Notes under the pieces: generated by a model | Database searches by the model: none | Seen by the model: only the letters and a program-made list of their open reading frames with translations | What the model was told of the DNA's origin: nothing | Position numbers and translations under genes: made by a program | In this document: piece after piece, positions 1 through 11,132 of the stretch | Layout: every line of letters starts with the position of its first letter | How positions within the stretch are numbered: position 1 is the first letter of the stretch | Source: Nissolia schottii | Taxonomy: Eukaryota > Streptophyta > Magnoliopsida > Fabales > Fabaceae | DNA length: 64,000 nt | Assembly (NCBI GenBank): GCA_003254905.1 | Contig: QANU01087068.1 | Location: 199,154 to 263,153 of the forward strand | Reading direction: 5' to 3'

Positions 1-342
1 TACATAAAAAATATCTGACATTTTGAGTTAACAATTACAAACAAATCATTCATTCCCAAACAGTCATGTTTACATGGCAATGTTCCATGTATGATATTTT
101 TCACTTTTCTGGTCCCTAAACTTTGTGAATCACTCAAATATTTAATAGGAAATTTTGAACTTGAGCATAATATGGAACAAGAAAGTTTTATGTCCTACGT
201 TGACCTGAACATACGCTTTTCTTCACAGAAATGCATCGATTGACATAATGAGATTGGGCAGTTAATACTAGCTATCTGTTTTATTTAGGGAAGCAATCTT
301 ATCCTCCATCCCTTTTAAAACTTCATTTAAATATTTTTTTAA

Positions 343-421
343 ACAAGCTGTAAAGCTTTCTTTCTATTATAAATTTATTTATTTTTTGGGACAAGCTGTA
401 AAGCTTTCTTTTAATTATAAA
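343..421. repeat. 48-bp imperfect direct repeat in terminal importin intron
   Basis: The segment ACAAGCTGTAAAGCTTTCTT occurs at 343 and again at 391, followed both times by an AT-rich stretch. Bases 1-543 otherwise look like intron: no exon matching the missing importin C-terminus was found here. Confidence 0.6.
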
Positions 422-543
422 CTTGTTTGCCAAAAGCAAAATTATGTTCAACACTCCCCGCCCCACCCCCAAAGAAAATACAAAAATAAAAGAGCAAAAC
501 CAAACAGAGATTGCAAAGTAGCAAATTCATGATGAAAAACTAA

Positions 544-3500
544 CCTCAGCAAACACTGCAACTATCTTAGGAAGGAATTGATTATTCGGGCCCAAAACCT
601 CACTATCAGACCTGTAGGTGAACAAGGACCCAAGATGACAATTAGAACAATGAAAAAAGAGAATACCCGAGCACATCGAAAAACTGAAAGAAAAGTTGAG
701 CCCCCTGACCTTTCTACCATGGAACAAAGTTGATCATGAACAACTTTGGCCTCAATCAAATCACCTTTTATTGGCAAACAGTTCAACCATGCAGGAATCA
801 CCTGCAAACATTACACGAGATTGTAAAAAATTAACTAAACATGTGATCTCAACTAAAAATAAAAAAACCCAGCCTCCATAAAGAATAGATCATGATAGCG
901 CAAGACAGGATTGACAAGCAAAACCATAAAAGTAGTCATAAACAGGGAAAATAGGTAAGAACCTGGGTAGAATCAATACTGTCCCGATGAAATTGGCAAA
1001 TTTTCCCCAAAGCAGAAACAGCATTGTCATATGCCATGACATTATCTTGATGAACAGCATTAGGATGCTGGATCACAGCATTTAACCGCAAAAGAGCCTC
1101 TGCAATAAGCCACTAAAGTGTTACTCAATGTAATGCAGATTATCAAGTTTCATTACTGAATCAAGGAGTACCTCCAACTAGAGGTTTGAACACAGATCCA
1201 CCAAACTCTGCACAAACACCAAGGCCATACACAGCAGCCTATAGAAAGAGGAAAAAATGTCAAAATAACCAATCAAACAGCATTAACAGAAAGGGAAAAA
1301 AAATCAAATAAAAGAACTAAAAAATATCAACCAACAGAACATGTCTAACGCTGACCTGTCGGACATCAGGAGTCTCATCATTACAAGCCTCCAATAAGAA
1401 TGGGAGATATGTATCATAATACCTGCTCAATTGGCAAATAAATTGATATAACATCTTGATAATAATCAAAACACATTAAAGTGGGAATCTCACATTAAAA
1501 ACAGCACTTACTTTAAAGCAGCTTCATGGCACTGCTCCGCTACATCATCAAAAATGCAAATTGCAATCCTCCTCTCTTCAGGTGTCTTGTCCCTTCCCTA
1601 TATCCAACACATTCAAATAGCAGAATGAAATAACACAAAAGTTGCAAACACTGCTTCCACAGTTGAATGAAAGACTATGATTTAATAGAAAAGCAATATG
1701 TGAGCCTGTGGATGATGGGTCTGAAAACCAGAATTAAGTCAAATATATACATAAAAAATTTGTGCTTCAAATGTACTTGCCAAGGTTAATCTCTAAATCT
1801 CGATTTAATGTGAACATAACCACCAGTCAATTTACAATCTCAAAGCAGTACTGAAGATTCATCATTGAACTAAAATTTTCATCAATATGACTAGAAATGG
1901 GAGATATTTCCAACTTAAAAAAGTTCATAGTTAAGATATAGTGACATCACAGAGATCCTACATTTTAGAATCATCTTTATAATTTAGCACCTAAAACGGA
2001 AAACAGCAAAATATACACTTCATTAAAGTTCCATTAAGTATAATCAAATAGCCCAACCATAAGTTACAAAAGTTCAAGTAAGTATAATCAAATAGCCCAA
2101 CCATAAAGTACAAAAGATACGGCCAAAAGGCCAAGCCAAATAGATAGATAAAAGGGGTTAAATTTCAATAGAGTAATTATTACATAATAGAGCTGGTAGC
2201 CTCCAGGAGGAACATACCCACATAGGTGTCAAATATGATGACAGTTCATCGAAGAAAGGCAAGAAGGAGGCTTTGAAGGTTTTGATCAAAGTTCCCAAAA
2301 TCTCACCCACCTGGGACAACGCATAAATACCATATTTAAAAGGATGAACAGGAAACTGATATGCATGAACTTAACACAAGACAGTAGCCCAGCAATTGTG
2401 AGAATTTAAAGTAATATTTTTCACAAAAGTTAACAACTAACTTGGTCAAAAACTTCTTCCTCTTGTTCATTTTCCTCTTTAATCAGCTCACTCTCTTCAG
2501 CATCAAAATCTTCAGCTTTGGCTCTCTCTGCCCTCTCTCTTTTTCTACTTGAACTAGCTGTGATTACCTGTTTTATCTCGTCAACAATGGACTTGACCTG
2601 GCTTTCATCCAAAAGCATCCCAGAAATCTGAAGGAGGAAACAAAAAGATCAGACAATACATCTCAAATGGATTTATACCAAATGCACTAAAAGGTAACAG
2701 AGAAAGAAGAAAGATACACACAACTCAGAAAACAACTACTTAAATCGCTCGTGTAATAATCAACAAGAACATGCACACTTGAAATTGAAGAAATGAGGGA
2801 AATAAATGTAATGGACATGGAGGTTACATAGGAATTACTTATCCTGATAATTGATAAAATTAAGTAAATAATAAGCAGCCACCTAAATAGTGAAGGCACA
2901 TCAACTTCTTGCATGACAGATCTCATTATTTATAAAATAAAAACTACAAGAACCACAACCAGTACAAAGTGACTAATTCAACTAAATTTCAATTTAAATT
3001 TAAATCCTCTAACAAACCAAATCATCAAACAGAAAGTAAACAAATTCTTCTTAACTTTAGTCTTTATAAAACAATTGACGAGGAAACCTAGCTTGATAGC
3101 GTCACACCGTCACCTATAACATTAGCTAATATCCCAGAGGCTCTTCATAGAATTTATTCCAAATAAGAATGACAGCATCAAACAATTATAACACCACTTA
3201 TGCCAAGGCATGTTATTTTTCTAAAAACGGCAAACTACAAAAAATATAATTTTGTCATTTCATGATACGAAGTACAAACCTGTAAGCATTCATTCAATGA
3301 GTCCAACATGCTTGCACAAATCTCTGTGTCTGGTTCCTACAAGCAAAAAGAAATGGGAGAACTTCAGCACAACAAATGCTAATGCACCCTGCCAAGTCGG
3401 TGCAAAGTCCACCCAAATATCACCTACAATAAGCTTGATCATCAAATCTGTTCCAGGACTGGGTCTTCTAAACTAACAAAATAGTAAATGCTCTGCTGCC

Positions 3501-6500
3501 AAAGGACTGGGCTTATATGAATATTTAGAGCTTACCAAAACAATTTCAGATCATAAGAAATATTCACACAGTAAAAACCAAAGCATAGAAATTCCTTACT
3601 AACACAACTAAGAATAGATAAACTCGAATAACGAATACCTTATGTAATGCATCCACCAGAGCTGGGACGATACTGTCAGTCAAAAACTTCAAATAGGTTA
3701 CATCCCGACCTTGAGATTGCCCCTTTTCTATAGCTAACTTTGCAGATCGTAATAGCTCTGGCATTGCTATAATGATATTGGAAATGATAATCAATTAAAA
3801 CAGCTATGATAATGGTATAAAGAAAATGTAATGTGCAAGGAAAAATCATTGACAAAAACATGCAAAGGAACAATCATTCTTATACCGGAAACAGCTGCTT
3901 TTCTAACCTCCTCATGGAAGTAAAATTTAAGGAGTGGAACTAAAGTTCCTGCAACCTGCACCACATACAAATTATTAGAAAAGAAACAGATGTATAGTAA
4001 CACTTATAAACAAACCGTACTATGTAAAGGTTTCTTATAGTGGTCCAAGTCTAACCTGATCAATCCATGGAAAGAATCCTTCCTTCAGCTCATCAGCATA
4101 ACAACAAAGCATGTTACAGGCTGTGGCTTTTTCCTCCAGAACACTAGTTTTGATTCCAATTCTTTTATCCCCAAGAGTGATAGTCTCCATACTATAATGA
4201 ATAAAGAAAACTTAGTTGGGCTTATCTTGCTCAAGAGAAATGTATCAATGTGTGTCTGATTCACCAGTCAAATGTAATCATTATTAACATTTGAAATGAC
4301 TGCAAATGAGTATGTGTATGTGCATCCAATGTTATCAATAGTGGAATAGCAGAAATAGTGTTTTGCTCAAAACCCGCTATTTTTTCCGCTATAGCGCTGC
4401 TGTTTCAACTATAGCGGCCAATTAACACTGTAAAATAACATAGCGACCAGCTCAAAACCTGCTACGCTATAGCGGTATAGTGGCGCTATAGCGGATATTT
4501 AATAACACTCTGTGCATCAGGATTTTATGTGTCACAATGCAGGAAATGCATGCACATTTCATGTTTTTTTTCCGAAGAAAAAAAAAAGTTGCCAAATCAG
4601 GAGGTGCAAAGCTACAAAATGTAGAAGTCCTAAAGCCTAAGCTATTAGTGAATAATGAACATACAAACACAAAATGTCGAGAAACATGCACAGCAAAAGG
4701 GATACATTGCAAACTAATAATTAGTTATTTAAAATTTTAGGAAGAGAAGGACTAAATTCAACACCTGTCATCATCGGAATCCTCAATATCATTGTCTGAA
4801 TCGGCCGATGTGATGGTGACGTCTGGCTTAAGTGAAGCAGACTGAAGTAATGGCGGCATGACAAACTCCATATAAGGAAGAAAATCTTGCCCCAAACACT
4901 TACAAAGCCTAGCCCATGCCTGTAACAAATAAAGCTTATTGTGACTGAACATAATCTAATAGGCACTTTATGTATGCACCAGAAATAAATTAAAAAATAA
5001 ACCTGTAGCATGTAACTTGTAGTCGGATCATCTGTCTCCAATTGAGATACTTGCAAGGACATGAGAACTTCCATGACCTAGTAAAGAACCATCATATATA
5101 GGATACTAAATACATGAGATCCTTTTAAAATAATTTTTTAAAAAGAAAGGGTAAAAAAGACAAGGTGCATGGTTCAATTCATGAAGCAATTAACTTCCTA
5201 TTTTTCCATTTCAGACCAACTATTTTTCCAACTGATAGTAAAATGGTTTAAAAACGAATATACAAACCAACCATCCATCCTTAACTCACAAAGTTGCAAT
5301 ATATCAATTTTAACAATATTGACCTACCTGCTTCGCATCAGCCCTAAACTTCTCCTTCCCAACAGCCATTCCAACCAAACTTATACACTCCATAGACTTA
5401 GCACGAAGCATGCGGTTAGACTTGTCAGTTGCATTAATCAAAATAGCCTTCAGGTATGGCATGACAGCATCATAGTATTTTTGGAAGTGTTCCTAAGGAA
5501 GACCACAATATTACATCAGTAATCTACAAGAAAATATATTAATCAAATTATAAATATTGATGAATGCAGTTTACATAAATTACCTGAGATGAATCAGCCA
5601 CCGATGCCAAAGCAGTTAAGGCACCCTCTTGAACCATTTGCTTACCATTCTGAAACACACAAAAAATATCCAAAACTAAGTGGTGGAAAAAAAAAATCAT
5701 GGGATGATTGAGAAAATTAACAATAACAATAACATTACTATTAAGAATAATATTGTATAAACATACCTGAAGAATTACAAGCAATTTGCTAACTATTCCA
5801 TCCAAGTATGGCGTTAATATATCAGGTGTGCAGTTCTCACTGAAGTTGAGCACTGCTGAAGCAGCATGTGCCTGTGTAGATAATATTACAAAAAAGTTTA
5901 TACCAAAAAGCTTGTATAATTAAAATAAAATAACATCATAAATGGCACTCTTACACATTAGATTGACTATAACCCCAAAAAAAAAAAAAAAAAACTCAAT
6001 TCATGGGATGAAAACTGCTATCAAGATATGAATCTAACAAGAGACTGAAGTACAATATTCAATGTGTGTACTCTGTCAATCTTTTCTCGTTTGACTTTGT
6101 AGTTCCTCAACCAACTACAACATGTACACGACTCAACATTTTAAACGACAAATGTATAATGCACATAGTTCATATTCATACAAAGTCGCATAGCAAAAAC
6201 CAAGAGCAAGAACTCATCAGCGAAACCTCAACATTCTCTTTTCGAACTTCCATTTAATCACTGTTGTAAACTTCCATACTCACGAACAATTAAAACTATG
6301 CTGACCTGTACACGAGGATTCTGAAAATCATCCATGGCAGCAGCTAGTGCAGGCAACACTCCTTGGTGGTATTGAACTTGCAAATCAGGACCCAGATCAG
6401 TAGACAGTTGACCGATTGCATTAATAGCTGCCCACCTTACACGAGGGTGTTGATCTGTAAAGGAGTTTAATACCATAGCCACAACTTGCTCCAAGTTTTT

Positions 6501-7884
6501 TACCATGACCTGCATCAATAGGAGGGCAACAGAAAATTACTACTACAAAATAGCAACATGGACATGTAACATGAAAAATCAACAATAGCAACAGCAGCAT
6601 AATTCAAAAGTGAAACGTTCCATATGAGGAAAGTTTGGCGCATTCAATTACCTTTGAGCAACCCTCAGCAATTTGGGCGAGCACAATCAATGCAGCATGG
6701 CGCTTCTGCCACTCGGGAGCAGCCAAATAAGCAGGCAACTGTTCCGACGCAACAGGAACAATAGTGTTACCACCCAAAGATATCGAGAGCCTATCCAAGC
6801 ACTCTTGCCCCACGCTATAATTGCTGGTTTCGCCGGCATCTTCGTCCTCCGTCTCCGCGCTGTGCCACGCAGGATCGTCCTCAATATCCAAGAGCATCTT
6901 CATCAGTATGGCAAACATCCTGCTAATGAACTGCGGCAGCTTCCTCATCATCCCGGGGGCCCTCTCCCTCGCCTCCGCCAGCGTTATCACGAACTCGATC
7001 GCCAGGTGCCGAGTCCCCTCCTCCAGCGAATCCGCCTCCGCAATCTGCAGCATGGCCCCGACCACGTCCACAAGCTGCCGCCTCAGGAACCTTGGCTCCG
7101 TCCCGGCGAGCTCGATCAGCAGCTCCAGCGCCTCCTGCGCGGTGGCTTCCTGGCCGGAATTCAGCGCCTCCGTGAGCGTCCTCATCATCGCCGGTAGCAG
7201 GTCCTGGAACCTGTCCCGATCGGCGGAACCGGAAAGGCACTGTATGAAATTGATCACCGCATTCAACGCGGCAATCCGAACATCGGAATTCACCGTCGAC
7301 GAGGTCAAACACTGCAGGAACAGACCGTGGAGGTGCTTGATGTGTGGTGTGAGGGACTCCCCGATGTACTGCGAGAGCTGCGCGAAGATCAGAAACGCAG
7401 ATTCCTGGAGCTTCGGCGAATCGGACGAGACGCACTGGAACATGAAGGGAAGGAGCTCCGGCCAGCCGTTATCGGGGAGGATCCCGGAGGCGAGCTCGGA
7501 GATGGTGTCGCAGAGCTTCTTGGAGATGGACTTGATTTGCTCGGTCTGGATGGAGGAGAGGAGGAGCGACTTGAGGGAGGACTGCGTGTGAGGGGTGAGG
7601 CGCGGCCAGAGGTAGGAGTCGTCGCGGGTGAGCTGCTTCCGGAGGAGGATGGCGGACATGGCGCGCGCCTCCTGGTGAGGGGAGGTGGAGAGGAGGTGGG
7701 CCAGCTTCAAGGAGAGCGTGTCGGGATCGGTCTGCTTGCAGAGGTTGAAGAGCGCCTCCGCGTGGGAGCGCTGCTCGTTGGAGGAGGACATTAGGTGCGA
7801 GATTAGTGTCTCGAAGGGTGACGGATCGGGGCCGAGCACGGCGGCGAGTTCGGATTGCTGGAGCTGAGTTGACTCGTGATCCAT
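544..7884 (-). CDS. IPO5: importin-5 / karyopherin-beta (KETCH1-like), 3' end off the window
   Basis: Nuclear import receptor that carries cargo, such as ribosomal proteins, through nuclear pores. I see 19 coding exons, all with GT..AG borders and matching phase: 6652-7884, 6306-6509, 5767-5871, 5584-5649, 5328-5492, 5003-5077, 4765-4919, 4056-4191, 3886-3955, 3639-3766, 3280-3336, 2442-2627, 2218-2310, 1512-1597, 1356-1422, 1172-1238, 963-1099, 710-801 and 544-611. They give about 1,063 residues of HEAT-repeat protein. The family is about 1,110 long, so roughly 50 C-terminal residues should lie in a last exon left of base 1. Family hallmarks are the start [10 protein letters not shown], a WPELLPF HEAT segment, an acidic loop [12 protein letters not shown] near residue 660 and a second acidic run near 840-860. 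The first exon is large and GC-rich compared with the AT-rich remainder. Nothing visible is broken. Closest family match from memory is Arabidopsis AT5G19820. Confidence 0.95.
2034..2117. repeat. 44-bp tandem duplication in importin intron
   Basis: AAGTATAATCAAATAGCCCA followed by ACCATAA occurs twice at a 44-bp spacing (second copy about 2079). It lies wholly in the intron between exons 2218-2310 and 1512-1597 and does not touch either splice site. Confidence 0.7.
4327..4510. mobile_element. hAT-type MITE in importin intron, 8-bp TSD
   Basis: A 184-bp element is flanked by a perfect direct repeat TGTGCATC at 4319-4326 and 4511-4518. Its ends, CAATGTTATCAA and the reverse complement of the right end GAGTGTTATTAA, match at 9 of 12 bases. 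The inside is full of the self-complementary motif CGCTATAGCG. An 8-bp target duplication is the hAT signature. There is no coding capacity. It sits in the intron between exons 4765-4919 and 4056-4191. Confidence 0.85.
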
Positions 7885-7934
7885 TATTGCTGGCGGCGGC
7901 GGAGGAGAGAGAAGGGGGGGATTATGGTAGATGC

Positions 7935-8061
7935 AGTTATTTAGGGTTTGGGGGCGTTGTGATGGATTGGGATTGAGATGGATGATGATGAGAGTGACTC
8001 TCTTCTCTCTCTTTCTCTGCGTCGCTTTGTGTGGGATAGTGTTACTGGCTCTATTTTATAC
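7935..8061 (-). promoter_or_regulatory. importin core promoter and 5' UTR: TATA box and telo-box
   Basis: On the minus strand TATAAAATAG reads from 8060 to 8051, about 170 bp before the ATG, which would place transcription start near 8020-8030. A telo-box AAACCCTAA (7949-7941) lies in the putative 5' UTR; this motif is common in genes for translation and nuclear transport. Function is inferred from motif and position only. Confidence 0.5.
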
Positions 8062-8179
8062 CATAGCGGGTTTTGGTGCGAGGAAGAGGGGCATGTCTTG
8101 GTATCGCATTGTGGGTTTTTTGGTCAGAAGAGAGAAAAGGGGTTTTCTTTAGGGTTGGGTGGGAGTGGGGCTAATTAGG

Positions 8180-9320
8180 GTAAAACCAATGCCAACTTGT
8201 GTGTAATGGGAACATGTTAGCTGTGTGTGCCTTCTGCTTTTTTTCTTATTCTAGGTCATTGCTCATGATTAGTGTGCGCCTTCCTTCTTCTTTTTTTTCT
8301 TTATTTTTCCTAGTTTAATTCGATTTATTTTAGTTATATGTGGTGCAAAACCTTAATCATGTTTTAATTCACATCTTAGTTTATATGTGAATCGTTTTTA
8401 TTTTTTTCCTTTTTGAAACTTTAAAAAAGTTGGGTGTGGTGATTTATGTTACAAAAAAATTTGAGAAATTTAAGGAAACTACGAGATATTCAAATGCATC
8501 ATCCTAGCTATGCCTAGTCTCTACCTGAGCCATATAGTGTGACAACCCCAATCCAGTACAACTTCAAGACATATTTATTGTCCACTAATCCAATTCTATT
8601 TTATTAATATGAATGATTGGTACGTTAGCCTTCTGGAATCTTAATTCAGTAAACATATTACTTAATCTGTTTTTTAGTATTAATCTCTTTGAAAAAACTA
8701 AATTATTTTATATTATTAATTTTTTTAGTATTTTAATATAAAAATTAATGACTATATATCAATTTTATTTTTAGTAGAGATAGACTTAATGAGGATGAAC
8801 TCAATGTAAAAATAAGTAATTAATGGAAAAAAAACTAAAAATAGTTTAATAAACTAACCTTATTTTTTTTTTATAAAATCAAAGTTATTTAATGACTTTT
8901 TAAAATTCTTGTGTATTAGTCTAAAATGAATGACTAGTATTAGAAATTGAGGGAGTAGTACACTAAGAATTCATTGACAAATTTACCACAAGAGGGAGGG
9001 AAAGACCATCAATGTGCGTGTCAGCATGGATCACAAGTTATTTCATCAAGAATCTCCCTGACCATCAACATTAACAGTTTTCATAACATTTAGTAGATTA
9101 GTTGATACTCTAGTGTGTGTTTTATGTTTGTATCATGTATCAAGTGTTTTAAAATTGTTTTATATAAATTATGTGTAAGATTATTTTATAATCTCATAAT
9201 AATATGGTTCATGTAACTTATAGTGATACTAATTCTAACTAAAGGAAATCAAGATGATGGCAATTGATTTTATAAGATATGATAGAGTTAGTGGGGGTAT
9301 TTTAGTAAAACCGACCATCC
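8180..9320. other. AT-rich intergenic spacer
   Basis: Low-complexity AT-rich DNA without a credible coding frame. A GAGGGAGTAGTA string near 8950 recalls the ends of Stowaway-type MITEs, but I found no matching inverted end. Confidence 0.6.
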
Positions 9321-9328
9321 CCTCTCCC

Positions 9329-9694
9329 TTATAAATAAGATGGCGTTACAAAAAAAAAATGAAGGATTCCAAAGAATTCAGAAATCATTAGGGTTTGGGG
9401 TTGCCAAAGAAAACGTTATTCTCACCATCAGAAGAAATTGAAAGATTAAAGAAGAGAGGGGAAAAGAATCTGAGAATTCCATCCGAGTATATATCTCTCA
9501 TTCTTAATACCACATACACTGTGATAATCATAAATTTCAAGGTCGTTATCTCTATGAATTGTTCAATTGAAAAATCACATAACATTATGATCACAATCTT
9601 TCATCTTTTTCGTGATTTGATTTCATCAATCTTTAATTTGTTGTATGTTTTGGCTAAGGAGAAGCTTTTAAATGAACATAAGTATAACACGTAA
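9329..9694 (+). other. TATA-like box plus unsupported 99-codon frame, possible LTR fragment
   Basis: TTATAAATA at 9329-9337 is followed about 50 bp later by ATTAGGGTTTGGGG, and an open frame of about 99 codons runs from near 9395 to 9694. The predicted protein is Lys/Ile-rich and matches nothing I recognise. The layout (TATA, then a purine-rich leader) also fits the R-U5 part of a decayed LTR. I would not call it a gene. Confidence 0.2.
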
Positions 9695-9699
9695 TTTTT

Positions 9700-10850
9700 T
9701 GGTACACATCTAATAAAATTGGATTCTCTTAATTAAGTTATAAGGTATTTTGATCTAAACTCAACCTTTGCATAAATTGAAAGAGTGATAGGATAACAAA
9801 ACTAGCTAAAAATTAAATAAATTATATTATATTTAACTTTTAATCCTTAATCATAGGTTTATGTATTTTTTATCACACTTTTAAATGATACATTGTCATT
9901 TCAATTACTATCTTTATATAAACAATTTAACATGATTTATTATTGAATTCAACTATATTTTATTAAAATATTTTCATATAAGAATTAAAAGTAAACAAAT
10001 CTTGGTAGTATTTATTATTACTATCCGTGTAAAGCATGTAAAGTGACACAATGCTGACAAACATTAAATATTCGTAAATCATAGATTTAATAATCTTCAA
10101 AATATTTTAAGGAAAGATAAATAATTGAAAATATTTGTAAATGTACATTAAAAACAAAAGATAGTCCAACGTATACAACCTGTTGCAATTTTATTAGAAT
10201 AATTTGTTCAACAAAACGGTGAATCACAATTATTGCTACATATAATAATTGAGGTTTTGGTCACAACGTCTTTTCAAAACAAACTATTTCTGCACATAAA
10301 ATTTATTTTAAAAAATAAGGATTATTTATTCGGATTTTTTTTTCTATGTCATACCAATATATACCCATTAAAAGTGTTACAATGACAAGGAGTGTGAGTA
10401 ATTTGCACGAAACTATATGTTCAAATGTCATTATTGTTTTATGGGTAATTTTTGAAGTAATAAGTTTAAAGATTAAGTATATTTATTAATGTGACAAAAT
10501 ATAAGCAATTTGACGTAATAATTTTAATTACTATACTTGAAGAATTAGATTCAAATCTCATTGTTAGCAATGTAATTTTTAAAACATCAATAAAATATGA
10601 CAATTAAATGAGTATTTAAAAGGATTGCACTATCATTATAATTAAACTCGTGTTATTCACTAAACAAAGATTGATTGAGTGGTAAATAAATTTGTCATCT
10701 TTCTTTCTAATGGGAATTGGATTTGCGAACAGAAATAAAAAAATAACTCCAAATACTAGTGAAAAAAGGAGAAGTGTTAGGAAAAAAAACCATATTATTC
10801 CACAAACATTTTCATTTTGTTCTCGGGACATTTAAATAGATCCAAATGAC
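9700..10850. other. AT-rich intergenic spacer
   Basis: No gene, RNA or bounded element recognised; only homopolymer runs and AT-rich sequence. Confidence 0.6.
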
Positions 10851-10879
10851 CCTTGCACAAAAAAAAAACAGACAAACCC

Positions 10880-11132
10880 TCTGTACGGCCCAATTTGTTT
10901 CTTTTTGCTCAATGTTTTTCAAATATCAACAACATCGAAATAACGGGCCAAACCGATTAAAATACGGGTTAAAACGATCCGATCCGGATCCACTTAAGTT
11001 GCGAGGCGTTCGCAACTCCTCTTGTCGCTCTGTAAGAATAGGGCAACAGGTGAGTGCGCGCTGCATAAGAAGCACTACGAAGAAGAAGGAGAGGAGGGTT
11101 GACCGTTGACTTGAGACACGGTCTACACCCAT
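10880..11132 (+). promoter_or_regulatory. peptidyl-tRNA hydrolase upstream region
   Basis: Base composition becomes more balanced here. A GGCCCA box (10887-10892, reverse complement of site II TGGGCC) lies upstream; site II boxes are common before plant genes for translation and organelle proteins. There is no clear TATA box. Paired TTGAC cores lie at about 11099-11110. Confidence 0.35.

Noticed and set aside
6673..7794. Several 150-256-codon frames on the plus strand
   Set aside because: They lie antisense to the GC-rich first exon of importin-5, where stop codons are rare; their predicted proteins match nothing.
9395..9694. 99-codon frame after a TATA-like box
   Set aside because: No recognisable domain, biased composition, and the upstream layout equally fits a decayed LTR; kept only as a low-confidence note.
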